Counted from the stretch's first letter, positions 1 through 10,057 are shown. The stretch: DNA of 25,162 bases from an uncultured Oscillospiraceae bacterium (GCA_900544715.1 UQWL01000026.1:1-25162); one strand, 5' to 3'. Notes: generated from the letters alone by a model not told the origin. Program-made: numbers and translations.

Positions 1-22
1 AAAACGAACGACGAGGAAAAGG

Positions 23-919
23 GTCGCACCCCACGCGGGTGCGTGGATTGAAATCAGTCGTAAATCGGGTAAAAGGCCGCGCTGCCTTGTCGCACCCCAC
101 GCGGGTGCGTGGATTGAAATCTTGATGCCGCGCTTCATCTGGCGTTCAAGGACAGTCGCACCCCACGCGGGTGCGTGGATTGAAATGGCCTGCGCACGCG
201 TCGCCCAGTCCCAGTCATTGTGTCGCACCCCACGCGGGTACGTGGATTGAAATAACGTTGATTATATTTGGCTTACTACCGGCAAAGGTCGCACCCCACG
301 CGGGTGCGTGGATTGAAATCAATGGTGCAGCCAGATCCGGAATCCATTTCGGAGGTCGCACCCCACGCGGGTGCGTGGATTGAAATAATCGCCCGCCAAC
401 CGGTAAATCCGTTGACGATCTCGTCGCACCCCACGCGGGTGCGTGGATTGAAATACAAATATCGAAGCTTCCCATACCACGGTAGCTAAAGTCGCACCCC
501 ACGCGGGTGCGTGGATTGAAATAATAACCTGCGCAAACTTATTGTTATTATCAAAGGTCGCACCCCACGCGGGTGCGTGGATTGAAATATCTCCCGTATT
601 AATAAATTTTGTTGGTACTGCGGGTCGCACCCCACGCGGGTGCGTGGATTGAAATGCAGACCCTCCAAATACAACGGCATATTTACGCGTCGCACCCCAC
701 GCGGGTGCGTGGATTGAAATCTCTCTATGGCGCGCAAGCTGCCGAACATGACAAGTCGCACCCCACGCGGGTGCGTGGATTGAAATCACGATCCGTGCGA
801 AGGGCTTACCACCTACGCCCAGGTCGCACCCCACGCGGGTGCGTGGATTGAAATTCAACGCTCTGTTCGCCATCTATCAACTTATTAGTCGCACCCCACG
901 TGGGTGCGTAAATGGAAAT
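23..919 (+). CRISPR. Type I-C-like CRISPR array, trailer half (14 repeats, 13 spacers)
   Basis: The 32-bp repeat begins GTCGCACC and ends GGATTGAAAT. Copies start at 23, 89, 155, 222, 288, 355, 423, 491, 557, 624, 689, 755, 823 and 888, separated by unique spacers of 33-36 bp; bases 1-22 are the end of a further spacer. The core CGCACCC/GGGTGCG forms a 7-bp stem. The repeat, with its GATTGAAA(T) 3' end, matches the class used by type I-C (Cascade with Cas5c) systems, which is family knowledge. The copy at 222 has one G-to-A change in the right stem arm. The copy at 888 has a changed loop base and altered 3' end but keeps most of the stem. Degeneration on the right places the leader, and probably the cas genes, beyond the left edge, with crRNA transcribed rightward. 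No cas gene is visible here. Confidence 0.98.
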
Positions 920-951
920 ATATAGGTTGTACATTCTTTTGAGTAAGACTG

Positions 952-1147
952 GTTACACCAACGCGAATGCATACTACATCTCATACAATTGAGAAGGTAT
1001 CAGCAATAATAATATCCGCCTTCCTGTGCATATATATAGAACATACGTCCACACAGGTATGTGGATACGCGGATTGAAATCAGCGTGGAAGTAATAAGGG
1101 GGCACAATCCAGAAGCGCCGCACACGCATGGGTGTGTGGATTAAAAT
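952..1147 (+). repeat. Decayed CRISPR repeats beyond the array trailer
   Basis: Three stretches still resemble the array repeat. 952-983 matches its 5' half, 1047-1080 ends with the intact GGATTGAAAT, and 1117-1147 ends GGGTGTGTGGATTAAAAT. The last two are separated by 36 bp, a normal spacer length. They look like old leader-distal units that have mutated after losing function. The rest of 920-1320 holds no gene; 1148-1320 shows only the ribosome site of the next gene. Confidence 0.75.
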
Positions 1148-1320
1148 CAAGGATTTTTAGCACCGAGCTCTCCCCACATTGCCGCTTGGTATGCGCCTAA
1201 ACGATCTTGCATCTGGAAAGTCAAAAAAGAATGCCGTTTCGCTTCCCATCCATGTTGCAGTAAGCTTCCCTTATCATTGCGAATATCATGCGCACAACAT
1301 GTTCAAATTGGAGGTTCCCC

Positions 1321-2766
<1,446 letters not shown>

Positions 2767-2807
2767 TGTGCAAATCAGTTCTCATTTGGCGCGAAAGGAA
2801 TGGTAAT

Positions 2808-2990
2808 ATGGCGGATCCAAAATTGGAGAGTGGGCTCAATTCCCTTTTGAAAAAAAATGCCGGGATAAACGAATATTTTCTCTCCCTCCCCAGCATTGCG
2901 CGGGATAAGCTGCGCGATTGCGGAAAACAGATTAAAACGGAGAAGGACTTCTATGAACTGGCGGAAACATTTGTAAAAGAAGAGTCCTAA
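2808..2990 (+). CDS. Small conserved-looking orphan protein, 60 aa
   Basis: I do not recognise this family. The product is a soluble, charged, probably all-helical 60-residue protein, beginning MADPKLESGLN and ending ELAETFVKEES, with no membrane segment and no cysteine pair. AAAGGA sits 8 bases before the ATG at 2808; an upstream in-frame ATG at 2751 inside the symporter gene has no such site. It is followed directly by a terminator. Good ribosome-site spacing, amphipathic heptad-like spacing and the terminator argue that it is real. It could be a small regulatory or stress protein, but nothing in the sequence shows a function. Confidence 0.7.
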   Translation: MADPKLESGLNSLLKKNAGINEYFLSLPSIARDKLRDCGKQIKTEKDFYELAETFVKEES

Positions 2991-3010
2991 GCATCGTTGA
3001 TTCTAGATAA

Positions 3011-3040
3011 CGGGCGGCCCTTTCGGGGGCCGTCTTTTCC
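3011..3040 (+). terminator. Intrinsic terminator after the symporter/orphan pair
   Basis: CGGCCC (3015-3020) pairs with GGGCCG (3027-3032) across a 6-base loop, followed by TCTTTT. It lies 24 bases after the stop codon of the 60-aa gene. Confidence 0.8.
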
Positions 3041-3108
3041 TTTTGTCCTTCATGGATACGGGGAATCACAACCGGTTTTATTTTTGCCCTTGTTTGCCGG
3101 TTTATCTG

Positions 3109-3137
3109 TTGTTTTTCTCATCGCAACAGTATATACT
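3109..3137 (+). promoter_or_regulatory. Probable sigma-A promoter of nadE
   Basis: TTGTTT (3109-3114), a 17-base spacer and TATACT (3132-3137), 38 bases before the nadE start. The -35 box is weak, the -10 box is good, and a terminator lies just upstream, so nadE needs its own promoter here. Confidence 0.5.
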
Positions 3138-3174
3138 AAATGCTGTAAATCAATAAACGTTGTGAGGTTTCTCT

Positions 3175-5109
3175 ATGGATTTCGGCTTTTTAAAAATCGG
3201 TGCTTTCAGCCCACGCACCTGCGTGGCCAACCCAAAACAAAATGTAATTTATCTGCTGGGTGCCCTGCGCCATGCACAGGAAGAGGGGGTTCAGGTGGCC
3301 GTGCTGCCGGAGCTCTGCCTCTCTGGCTATACCTGTGGTGACTTATTCGGCCAAGATGCACTGCTTGACAGCTGCGAGCAGGCGCTGCTCGGCCTTGCGG
3401 AGCAGACAAAGGACTTTTCCGCCGTGATCGTCGTAGGCATCCCTTTGCGGGTAAATGGGTTTCTCTATAACTGCGCGGCCGTGCTGCATCGCGGTAACAT
3501 CCTCGGCTTTGTGCCAAAGACCTACCTGCCGAATTACCAGGAATTTTATGAAAAGCGCTGGTTCGTTTCCGCAGAGCAGGCTAAGGCAGAAACGGTCCGC
3601 TTCGCCGGGGAGGAAATTCCGTTCGGAAATCTGCTTTTCCGCTTAAACGACCGCGCGGTGCTCGGCGTTGAAATTTGTGAGGATCTTTGGGTGCCCCTGC
3701 CGCCAAGCACGCGGATGGCGCAGGCCGGGGCAAATGTGATCGTCAACCTCTCCGCCAGCAATGAAGCGGTCGCCAAAAACGACTACCGCCGCGCTATGAT
3801 CGCGCAGCAGAGCGCAAAAACGCTATGCGCTTATGCCTATGCTTCGGCAGGCGTAGGGGAATCTACAACAGACCTCGTCTTTGCCGGTGCCTGCACCGTG
3901 GCGGAAAACGGGACGGTCCTCGCAGACGGCCCTCGCTTTTTGCAGGAGGGCAGCGAAGCGGTCGCCTGCGTCGATCTGGAGCGGCTTTTATCCCAGCGCA
4001 GGCAAAACGGCAGCTTCCCGGATAATGCCACTCTCGTTCCCCCGCCTTCCTACCGGGTAATCGACGCGCCGGTTCCCGCCCTGAAAGAAACGCAGATCGA
4101 CCGCGCCTATGATAAGCACCCCTTTGTGCCGGATGATCTCGTCAAGCGGGAGGAACGCTGCCGGGAGATTCTTTCGATCCAGGCGGCAGGGCTTGCCAAG
4201 CGGCTTTCCCATACTAGGATGCAGAAGCTGGTGCTCGGCATTTCCGGTGGGCTCGACTCGACGCTCGCGCTGCTCGTCTCCGTGCGGGCAATGGAGCTTT
4301 TAAAACTACCGGTAAACAGCATCATCTGCGTTACCATGCCGGGATTCGGCACGACAGACCGTACCTATGACAACGCCGTGGAGCTTATCCGCTGCATCGG
4401 TGCGACCTTCCGGGAAATTGATATTCGCCCGGCCTGCCTGCAGCACATGGCGGATATCGGCCATGATCCCGCTCTGCACGACGTAACCTATGAAAACACG
4501 CAGGCCCGCGAGCGCACACAGATCCTGATGGATCTCGCCAATAAGGAGGGCGCTATTCTCGTGGGAACGGGGGATTTAAGCGAGCTTGCCCTCGGCTGGT
4601 GCACCTATAATGCCGACCATATGAGCATGTATGGCGTGAACTGCGGCGTGCCCAAAACGCTTGTGCGCCATCTGGTTGAAAATTTCGCCACTCAGGCGGA
4701 TGCGCGCACAGCAAGCGTGCTGCGTTCCGTGCTTGGCACGCCTGTCAGCCCGGAGCTCCTGCCGCCGGATGAGAGCGGTCAAATCGCACAGAAAACAGAG
4801 GAGAAGATCGGCCCCTATGAGTTGCACGATTTCTTCCTCTACCATTTTCTCCGCTTTGGCACCAATCCACAGAAGCTCTTATTTCTTGCCCAGCGCGCCT
4901 TTGGCGGCCAATATACCCGGCAGCAGCTCACCGCTTGGCTGCGGCTGTTCTTAACGCGCTTTTTCCAGAGCCAGTTCAAACGCTCCTGCCTGCCGGACGG
5001 CCCGAAGGTGGGCTCCGTCAGCCTCTCTCCGCGCGGGGATTGGCGTATGCCGTCCGACGCGCAGGTGAATGCCTGGCTCGACGCACTGGATGAAAAGGAA
5101 TCGGAGTAA
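3175..5109 (+). CDS. nadE: Glutamine-dependent NAD+ synthase
   Basis: The last step of NAD+ synthesis: amidation of deamido-NAD+ with ATP, using ammonia released from glutamine. The product is 644 residues with two domains. The N-terminal nitrilase-like glutaminase (about 1-270) shows the Glu-Lys-Cys triad: E46 in LPELCLSGYTCGD, K115 in VPKTYLPNY and C168 in GVEICEDLW. The C-terminal synthase (about 320-640) carries the ATP pyrophosphatase P-loop SGGLDS at 357-362, then GTGDLSELALGWCTYNADHM. Length fits the bacterial two-domain enzyme. TGAGG ends 7 bases before the ATG. The gene is monocistronic as far as seen, with its own promoter upstream and a repeat region with hairpins downstream. Confidence 0.96.
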   Translation: MDFGFLKIGAFSPRTCVANPKQNVIYLLGALRHAQEEGVQVAVLPELCLSGYTCGDLFGQDALLDSCEQALLGLAEQTKDFSAVIVVGIPLRVNGFLYNCAAVLHRGNILGFVPKTYLPNYQEFYEKRWFVSAEQAKAETVRFAGEEIPFGNLLFRLNDRAVLGVEICEDLWVPLPPSTRMAQAGANVIVNLSASNEAVAKNDYRRAMIAQQSAKTLCAYAYASAGVGESTTDLVFAGACTVAENGTVLADGPRFLQEGSEAVACVDLERLLSQRRQNGSFPDNATLVPPPSYRVIDAPVPALKETQIDRAYDKHPFVPDDLVKREERCREILSIQAAGLAKRLSHTRMQKLVLGISGGLDSTLALLVSVRAMELLKLPVNSIICVTMPGFGTTDRTYDNAVELIRCIGATFREIDIRPACLQHMADIGHDPALHDVTYENTQARERTQILMDLANKEGAILVGTGDLSELALGWCTYNADHMSMYGVNCGVPKTLVRHLVENFATQADARTASVLRSVLGTPVSPELLPPDESGQIAQKTEEKIGPYELHDFFLYHFLRFGTNPQKLLFLAQRAFGGQYTRQQLTAWLRLFLTRFFQSQFKRSCLPDGPKVGSVSLSPRGDWRMPSDAQVNAWLDALDEKESE

Positions 5110-5111
5110 AA

Positions 5112-5351
5112 GTTTGAAAAATAACTCTCTCAAACTGTGTATTGTGCTTTTCGATCATCAATTCCACCCGAAATTTTGGCTGAGCCAAAGCCGCACAATT
5201 CGCGGCTTGGTGTAAAAAAAGATGGCCATGCGTTTGAAAGATGATTCTTTCAAACTGCGTTTTGTGCTTTTCGATTATCAATGCTACTTGAAATTTTAGC
5301 TGCGCCAAAGCCGCGCAAATCCGCTGATTGGCGCAAGAAAGGGATGGTCAT
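5112..5351 (+). repeat. Two tandem ~120-bp imperfect direct repeats with hairpins
   Basis: Unit 1 (5112-5231) and unit 2 (5232-5351) share long blocks such as TTGTGCTTTTCGAT, GAAATTTT and GCCAAAGCCGC. Each unit starts with an inverted repeat, GTTTGA...TCAAAC; in unit 2 it is a 9-bp perfect stem (GTTTGAAAG/CTTTCAAAC). Each unit also ends with a second hairpin: CCAAAGCCGC with GCGGCTTGG in unit 1, GCGCCAA with TTGGCGC in unit 2. The stems differ in sequence but both still pair. The tail of unit 2 supplies the ribosome site of the mannosidase gene. It fills the nadE-mannosidase gap and may act as an attenuator or terminator; no ORF in it looks real. Confidence 0.85.
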
Positions 5352-5355
5352 AACC

Positions 5356-8300
5356 ATGTCAGACCTCAAGCCGCGCATTTACACCGTTGCCACCGCTCAC
5401 CTGGATACCTCCTGGAACTGGGATTTCGAAACGACGCTGCGCGAATACATCCCCGCCACCCTGCGGGATAATTTTGCGCTCTTCGAGAAATACCCGGATT
5501 ACCGCTTCAGCTTTGAGGGGAGCTACCGCTACGAGCTGATGGAGGAATACTATCCGGAGGAATTCGAAAAACTGAAGGAATATGTTGCGCAGGGGCGGTG
5601 GAACGTGACCGGCAGCGCGTATGAAAACGGGGATGTCAACGTTCCCTCCCCGGAAGCGCTTTTTCGCAATATCCTCTATGGCAACAGCTATTTTGAGAAA
5701 ACGTTCGGCAAGCGCAGCACGGATATTTTCCTGCCGGACTGCTTCGGCTTCGGCTGGGCGCTGCCGAGCATTGCGCGGCATGCAAACCTTTCCGGGTTCA
5801 CCACACAGAAGCTGACCTGGAGCTCCGCCTACGGCATACCCTTTGACCTGGGCCGCTGGTACGGGGTGGATGGCCGTTGGATCTACGCTTCTCTCGACGC
5901 GCGCAGCTATGTGGCGGAGCTTGACAAGGTGCGCAAAAACCGTGCCGTTTCGCAAAAGCTCAAGGCGAATCTCAAAAAATACAACCTTCCGTTTACCTAT
6001 ATCTTCCACGGCACAGGGGACCGTGGAGGCTCCCCGAAGGAGGAATCCGTCGCCACCGTCTGCCGGGAGCTCGCGGAGAACGAGGCGGAAAAAAGCGACG
6101 TGCTCAGTGCAGCAGCCGATCAGGTTTTCCGGGATATGGAGGCGGAGCTGACACCGGAGCAAAAGGCCAGCCTCCCCTTCTGGAATACGGAGCTCGTCTC
6201 CACCGATCATGGCGTGGGCTCCTACACCTCGCGCGCAATCGGCAAGCGGTGGAACCGCCGCGCGGAGCAGCTGGCGGATGCGACAGAGCGCAGCGCCTCA
6301 GCGGCAATGTGGCTAGGAGCGGCTAACTACCCGCAGAAAAAAATCGATACCGCATGGAAACGGGTGATCGCCCATCAGTTCCACGATGATCTCACCGGCA
6401 CCTCTCTGATGCGCTGCTACCAGCGCAATTGGAATGATTATATCCTCTCGCTCAATGAATTTTCAGAAGAATACCGCGCAAGTGTGGGCGCTGTATCCAC
6501 TCTGATGGATACCTCCTTCGTCGAGGGCACGGCCCTGCTCGTCAACAATCCCCTCCAGGGGAGTGAAAACCGCATTGGCCCGGTCACGGCCTTTGTTCCT
6601 GTCTCCGAAAACTGCCGGTATCTCCGTGTTTACGATTCAGAAGGGTCAGAGGTGCCCGCGCAGGTGCTTTCGCGCAGCGGCGGGGCATTGAAAATTGTGT
6701 TCATTGCAAGCGTTCCCTCCATGGGCTATGCCGTATACGATGTGCGGGAGGCAGGGGAGCCCTGCCCCATCCAAACGCGTTTGCGCGCACAGGAAAAGCT
6801 GCTGGAAAACGAGCGCTACCGCCTCACGCTTGACCACAACGGCGATATTTCCAGCATCTATGATAAAGAGGTCGGGATGGATCTGCTTTCAGCCCCCATC
6901 CGCATGGGCGTCCACCACTACTTGGGCAGCACGCAATATCCCGCTTGGGAGCTCGATTTTATCGAGGTGATGACAAAGCCAATGGCTTATGCGCGCGCGC
7001 CCAAATTTACCATCTTGGAAAACGGCCCCGCCCGCGTTGCGATTGAAACGTTGCGTGTATGCGGTCCCTCGACCTTCCGCCAGGTCATTTCCCTGGCTGC
7101 CGGGGGCGATACGGTGGAGGTTTACAACGAGATCGAATGGCGCAGTATGCGCAGCCTGCTCAAAACGCAGTTCCCGCTGGCGGTATCCAATCCGAAAGCG
7201 AGCTATGATCTCGGCTTGGGCGTCATTGAGCGCGGCAATAATACACCGAAGCTCTATGAGGTGCCCGCCCAAATGTGGGCGGACATCACGCAAAAAGACG
7301 GTAGCTGCGGTGTTTCCATCCTGAGCGATTCCAAATACGGATGGGATAAGCCGCTCGACAACTGCCTGCGTCTGACTGGCATGCACACGCCCCTATCCGC
7401 CTTCCGCGAGGATAGTGGACAAAACACCATGGACCTTGGCCTGAACCGCTACAGCTTCGGCATTTTCGGACATACGGGCGGCTATGAAAACGGCACGCAG
7501 ATGGCGGCCGCGCGCTTTAACCAGCCCATGAACGCCTTCCTGGTGGAAAAGCATCCGGGCGCCTTGGGCCGTGAATTCTCCTTCGGCCGGATCAACGAGG
7601 AAAACATATTGGTGCGCGCGCTCAAAAAAGCGCAGGATTCTGATGAGATCATCGTCCGCTTCAATGAGGGCACTGGAAAAGCCCACACAAAGCTCCGTTT
7701 TGAGCTCGGCACCGGCATTGCGTCTGCACGGGAAATCTATGCCTCTGAGGAGCCAAGAGAAGATGGCGGCTTCCTGCTGGAGGGCGGTGTGCTGCAATTT
7801 GACTTAAAGGCCTTTGAGCCGCGCTCCTTCGCCCTGACGCTCGCGCCCTCCCCAGTGTGCGGCCAGCTCAAGCACAGTATGCCGGTCGAGCTGCCTTACG
7901 ATACGGATATCATTTCTTTCAACCGTAACCGGGCGGATTGCGACACTGCTTGCCCGGTTGCCCTGCCCGCGGAACGCTTCCCTGCGGAGATCCGCTGCGG
8001 CGGCGTACGCTTTGTGACCGGCCCCAAAGAGGATGTGGCGGCAAATGCCGTGATCTGCCGTGGGCAAAAGCTGCCTATCCCAGAAGGCGCAAAATATCTG
8101 AGCCTGATGATGGCCTCGCTCAGCGGTGATCGGCGCACCGCGCTGACCATCGGCAAAACCGGCTTCCTGTTCACCGTACATGATCTGCTGGAGGCGGTCG
8201 GAAAATGGGATCTCTACGGCATGCAGGAGACTGGGCAAATTAAGCAGACCGTTCTTGCCTGGAATGCGACTCATCTACATAGAGGCGATGCGGACAGCTA

Positions 8301-8598
8301 CGGCGAGCAGGCGTATTTTTTCAAATATACGTTCGAAATTCCGGAGGGAGCGGAATCCTTCACCCTCCCGCTCGATCAAAACCTCCTTCTTCTCGCTGCA
8401 AGCGGCACGGATCTTCCCGCCTGCCGGACAGCCACGCCGCTGTACGACACGCTCAAAAAGAGGGAGTTCGATTTCTGGATTACGGAAAAAGACCGCGGGC
8501 TTGCACACCCCGGGGCGATTTCCAAGGCGGTGGGCTTCCTGAAATTTGGCAGTAGCTACGTATCCCGCTCGTTGCAAAGGGAAATCGATTTGCTGTAA
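5356..8598 (+). CDS. GH38 alpha-mannosidase, cytoplasmic
   Basis: A 1080-residue glycoside hydrolase of family 38, a retaining, Zn-dependent enzyme that removes alpha-linked mannose. H15 and D17 in AHLDTSWNW are the expected Zn ligands, D128 in LPDCFGFG is the expected nucleophile, and HQFHDDLTGTS (from residue 340) is the family's third conserved block. The N-terminal half is the catalytic domain plus three-helix segment; the rest is the beta-sandwich region. There is no signal peptide, so it should act in the cytosol on imported manno-oligosaccharides. The start at 5356 gives the motif the usual distance from the N-terminus; AAAGGG lies 12 bases upstream. In-frame ATGs at 5344 and 5281 are possible but less well placed. 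No sugar transporter is adjacent, so the substrate source is unknown. Confidence 0.95.
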   Translation: MSDLKPRIYTVATAHLDTSWNWDFETTLREYIPATLRDNFALFEKYPDYRFSFEGSYRYELMEEYYPEEFEKLKEYVAQGRWNVTGSAYENGDVNVPSPEALFRNILYGNSYFEKTFGKRSTDIFLPDCFGFGWALPSIARHANLSGFTTQKLTWSSAYGIPFDLGRWYGVDGRWIYASLDARSYVAELDKVRKNRAVSQKLKANLKKYNLPFTYIFHGTGDRGGSPKEESVATVCRELAENEAEKSDVLSAAADQVFRDMEAELTPEQKASLPFWNTELVSTDHGVGSYTSRAIGKRWNRRAEQLADATERSASAAMWLGAANYPQKKIDTAWKRVIAHQFHDDLTGTSLMRCYQRNWNDYILSLNEFSEEYRASVGAVSTLMDTSFVEGTALLVNNPLQGSENRIGPVTAFVPVSENCRYLRVYDSEGSEVPAQVLSRSGGALKIVFIASVPSMGYAVYDVREAGEPCPIQTRLRAQEKLLENERYRLTLDHNGDISSIYDKEVGMDLLSAPIRMGVHHYLGSTQYPAWELDFIEVMTKPMAYARAPKFTILENGPARVAIETLRVCGPSTFRQVISLAAGGDTVEVYNEIEWRSMRSLLKTQFPLAVSNPKASYDLGLGVIERGNNTPKLYEVPAQMWADITQKDGSCGVSILSDSKYGWDKPLDNCLRLTGMHTPLSAFREDSGQNTMDLGLNRYSFGIFGHTGGYENGTQMAAARFNQPMNAFLVEKHPGALGREFSFGRINEENILVRALKKAQDSDEIIVRFNEGTGKAHTKLRFELGTGIASAREIYASEEPREDGGFLLEGGVLQFDLKAFEPRSFALTLAPSPVCGQLKHSMPVELPYDTDIISFNRNRADCDTACPVALPAERFPAEIRCGGVRFVTGPKEDVAANAVICRGQKLPIPEGAKYLSLMMASLSGDRRTALTIGKTGFLFTVHDLLEAVGKWDLYGMQETGQIKQTVLAWNATHLHRGDADSYGEQAYFFKYTFEIPEGAESFTLPLDQNLLLLAASGTDLPACRTATPLYDTLKKREFDFWITEKDRGLAHPGAISKAVGFLKFGSSYVSRSLQREIDLL

Positions 8599-8619
8599 GC
8601 CGGCAGGCTGATGCAAAAA

Positions 8620-8662
8620 AGAAAGGAGCACGTTGCGGCAAATCACAACGCGCTCCTTTTCT
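8620..8662. terminator. Bidirectional terminator between convergent genes
   Basis: AAAGGAGC-A-CGTTG pairs with CAACG-C-GCTCCTTT across a 10-base loop, with one A/C mismatch. A-rich sequence precedes it and TTTTCTATT follows, so it can serve the mannosidase gene and the convergent glycosylase gene. Confidence 0.8.
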
Positions 8663-8689
8663 ATTCCACTGTGCCATCCTTGGTGCGCT

Positions 8690-9295
8690 TCAGCCCTTTT
8701 CCGCTGAAAAAGCGGCATCATCCTCGTATGTCTCCGGGCAAACCTCCCTGATTTTTTCCCGCAGTGCGATGAAATCTTCCAATGCCTCCGGCTTCTGCTG
8801 CGGATTGCGCAAAAGCGAAGCCGGATGATAGGTGCCCATCATCCACACGCCGTTTTTTTCCACAAACTGACCGTGCTGCCTAGTTACACGGAAATTTTTA
8901 TCGATGAGACGCTGCGCAGAAATCCGCCCAAGGCAAACAATAATCTTCGGCCGAAGCAGGCGCACCTGCTCGCGCAGCCAAGGCAGACAGGCTTCCTGCT
9001 CGGCAGGCAGCGGATCGCGGTTTTTCGGCGGACGGCATTTCACCATATTGGCAATGTAAATATTTCTGGTGCGGTCTAAATCGACCGCGGCCAAATATTG
9101 ATCGAGCAGCTTCCCGCCGCGGCCTACAAACGGCTCGCCCTGCAAATCCTCATTTTCGCCCGGGCCCTCGCCGATCAAGAGCACGCTCGCTTTCCTGCTG
9201 CCCACGCCGAAAACCAGATTGGTTCGCGTTTCCCCCAGCGGGCAGTTGTGGCAACTGAAACATGCTGTTTCCAATGCCTCCCAGGTTTTATACAT
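8690..9295 (-). CDS. Family 4 uracil-DNA glycosylase (4Fe-4S)
   Basis: Removes uracil from DNA at the first step of base excision repair. The 201-residue product shows the four cluster cysteines of family 4/5 enzymes, C15 and C18 (CHNC), C87 (MVKCRPPKNRDP) and C103. The active-site motif GEGPGENED is at 42-50, GEPFVGRGG follows, and HPAS (H157) is the C-terminal catalytic motif; the GEGPG-E form indicates family 4. An ATG 15 codons upstream (9340) lies right after a TATACT -10 box and so would be at or before the transcript start. GAGGAAAGG precedes the internal ATG at 9295, hence that start. It is divergent from pduL. Confidence 0.92.
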   Translation of the reverse strand: MYKTWEALETACFSCHNCPLGETRTNLVFGVGSRKASVLLIGEGPGENEDLQGEPFVGRGGKLLDQYLAAVDLDRTRNIYIANMVKCRPPKNRDPLPAEQEACLPWLREQVRLLRPKIIVCLGRISAQRLIDKNFRVTRQHGQFVEKNGVWMMGTYHPASLLRNPQQKPEALEDFIALREKIREVCPETYEDDAAFSAEKG

Positions 9296-9346
9296 ATGAA
9301 TCCCAGCGCCTTTCCTCTGTTTTGCGTGCAGACTCTGCATGCATAC

Positions 9347-9375
9347 AGTATAGCATATCCGCTGAGATTTGTAGA
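9347..9375 (-). promoter_or_regulatory. Promoter of the uracil-DNA glycosylase gene
   Basis: On the minus strand TCTACA (9370-9375), 17 bases, TATACT (9347-9352). The predicted transcript start is near 9340, which supports translation from 9295. Confidence 0.55.
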
Positions 9376-9395
9376 GCGGTATCTGAGATTTAACG

Positions 9396-9424
9396 TTGCT
9401 ATTTCCCGGCGGTTGATGTAAAAT
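9396..9424 (+). promoter_or_regulatory. Promoter of pduL
   Basis: TTGCTA (9396-9401), 17 bases, TAAAAT (9419-9424), divergent from the glycosylase promoter and 38 bases before the pduL start. Confidence 0.55.
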
Positions 9425-9461
9425 AGGAAGAAAGAAATGTATTTTTTGGAGGAAACAAACG

Positions 9462-10037
9462 ATGAAAAAAAGCGTATTGCTTGAAACTTCCGCGCGCCAT
9501 GCCCACCTGAGCCGCAGGGTGCTCGATATCCTGTTTGGCGAAGGCTATGAGCTGACCCATAAAAAAGACCTCTCCCAGCCTGGCCAGTTTGCCACCAACG
9601 AGCGCATCCAGGTCATCGGCCCAAAGGGCAGCTTCCCCAGCGTGTCGATCCTCGGCCCGGTCCGCCCGGAAACGCAGGTTGAGCTCTCCGCTACGGACGC
9701 CCGCTCTATCGGCCTGAAGCCACCCGTGCGCGAGTCAGGCGACCTGAAAGGCAGCGCAGGATGCAAAATCGTCGGTCCGAAGGGCGAAGTAGAGCTTCAG
9801 GACGGCGTTATCATTGCAAAGCGCCACATCCATGCCACACCGGCCGACGCAGAGCAATATGGCCTACAGGATAAGCAGATTGTATCCGTCAAGGTGGAAT
9901 CTGATGGGCGTTCCCTAGTCTTTGGTGATGTCGTCGTACGTGTCAGCGAAAAATATGCGCTTGCCATGCATATTGACACCGACGAATCCAATGCTGCGGG
10001 CGCTGTGCCCGGCATGATGGCTGAAATTCTGGACTGA
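9462..10037 (+). CDS. pduL: Phosphate acyltransferase, PduL type
   Basis: Transfers an acyl group between CoA and phosphate (acetyl-CoA or propanoyl-CoA to acyl-phosphate), supplying acetate kinase for ATP. The 191-residue product carries the two Zn-binding histidine pairs of the family, H13/H15 in SARHAHLS and H122/H124 in AKRHIHATP, plus H170 in ALAMHIDTDE and the closing GxVPGMM motif. Only 11 residues precede the first histidine motif, so there is no N-terminal encapsulation peptide of the kind used to enter a microcompartment. No shell-protein gene is near. I infer a cytosolic enzyme replacing Pta. GGAGGA lies 8 bases before the ATG; the gene has its own promoter and terminator. Confidence 0.93.
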   Translation: MKKSVLLETSARHAHLSRRVLDILFGEGYELTHKKDLSQPGQFATNERIQVIGPKGSFPSVSILGPVRPETQVELSATDARSIGLKPPVRESGDLKGSAGCKIVGPKGEVELQDGVIIAKRHIHATPADAEQYGLQDKQIVSVKVESDGRSLVFGDVVVRVSEKYALAMHIDTDESNAAGAVPGMMAEILD

Positions 10038-10057
10038 CTTGACAACAGAATCCGGAC

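Noticed and set aside
171..873. Open frames on both strands through the CRISPR array, with repeated peptide motifs
   Set aside because: They are translations of the repeat itself; the peptide repeats follow the 66-bp period of the array.
5183..5228. Repeat-unit hairpin as a simple minus-strand terminator
   Set aside because: No minus-strand gene approaches it, and the same fold recurs in the second unit without the A-run.
5359..6210. 283-codon minus-strand frame opposite the mannosidase gene
   Set aside because: It mirrors the codon structure of the GH38 gene, has no ribosome site or domain, and the sense gene has all catalytic motifs.
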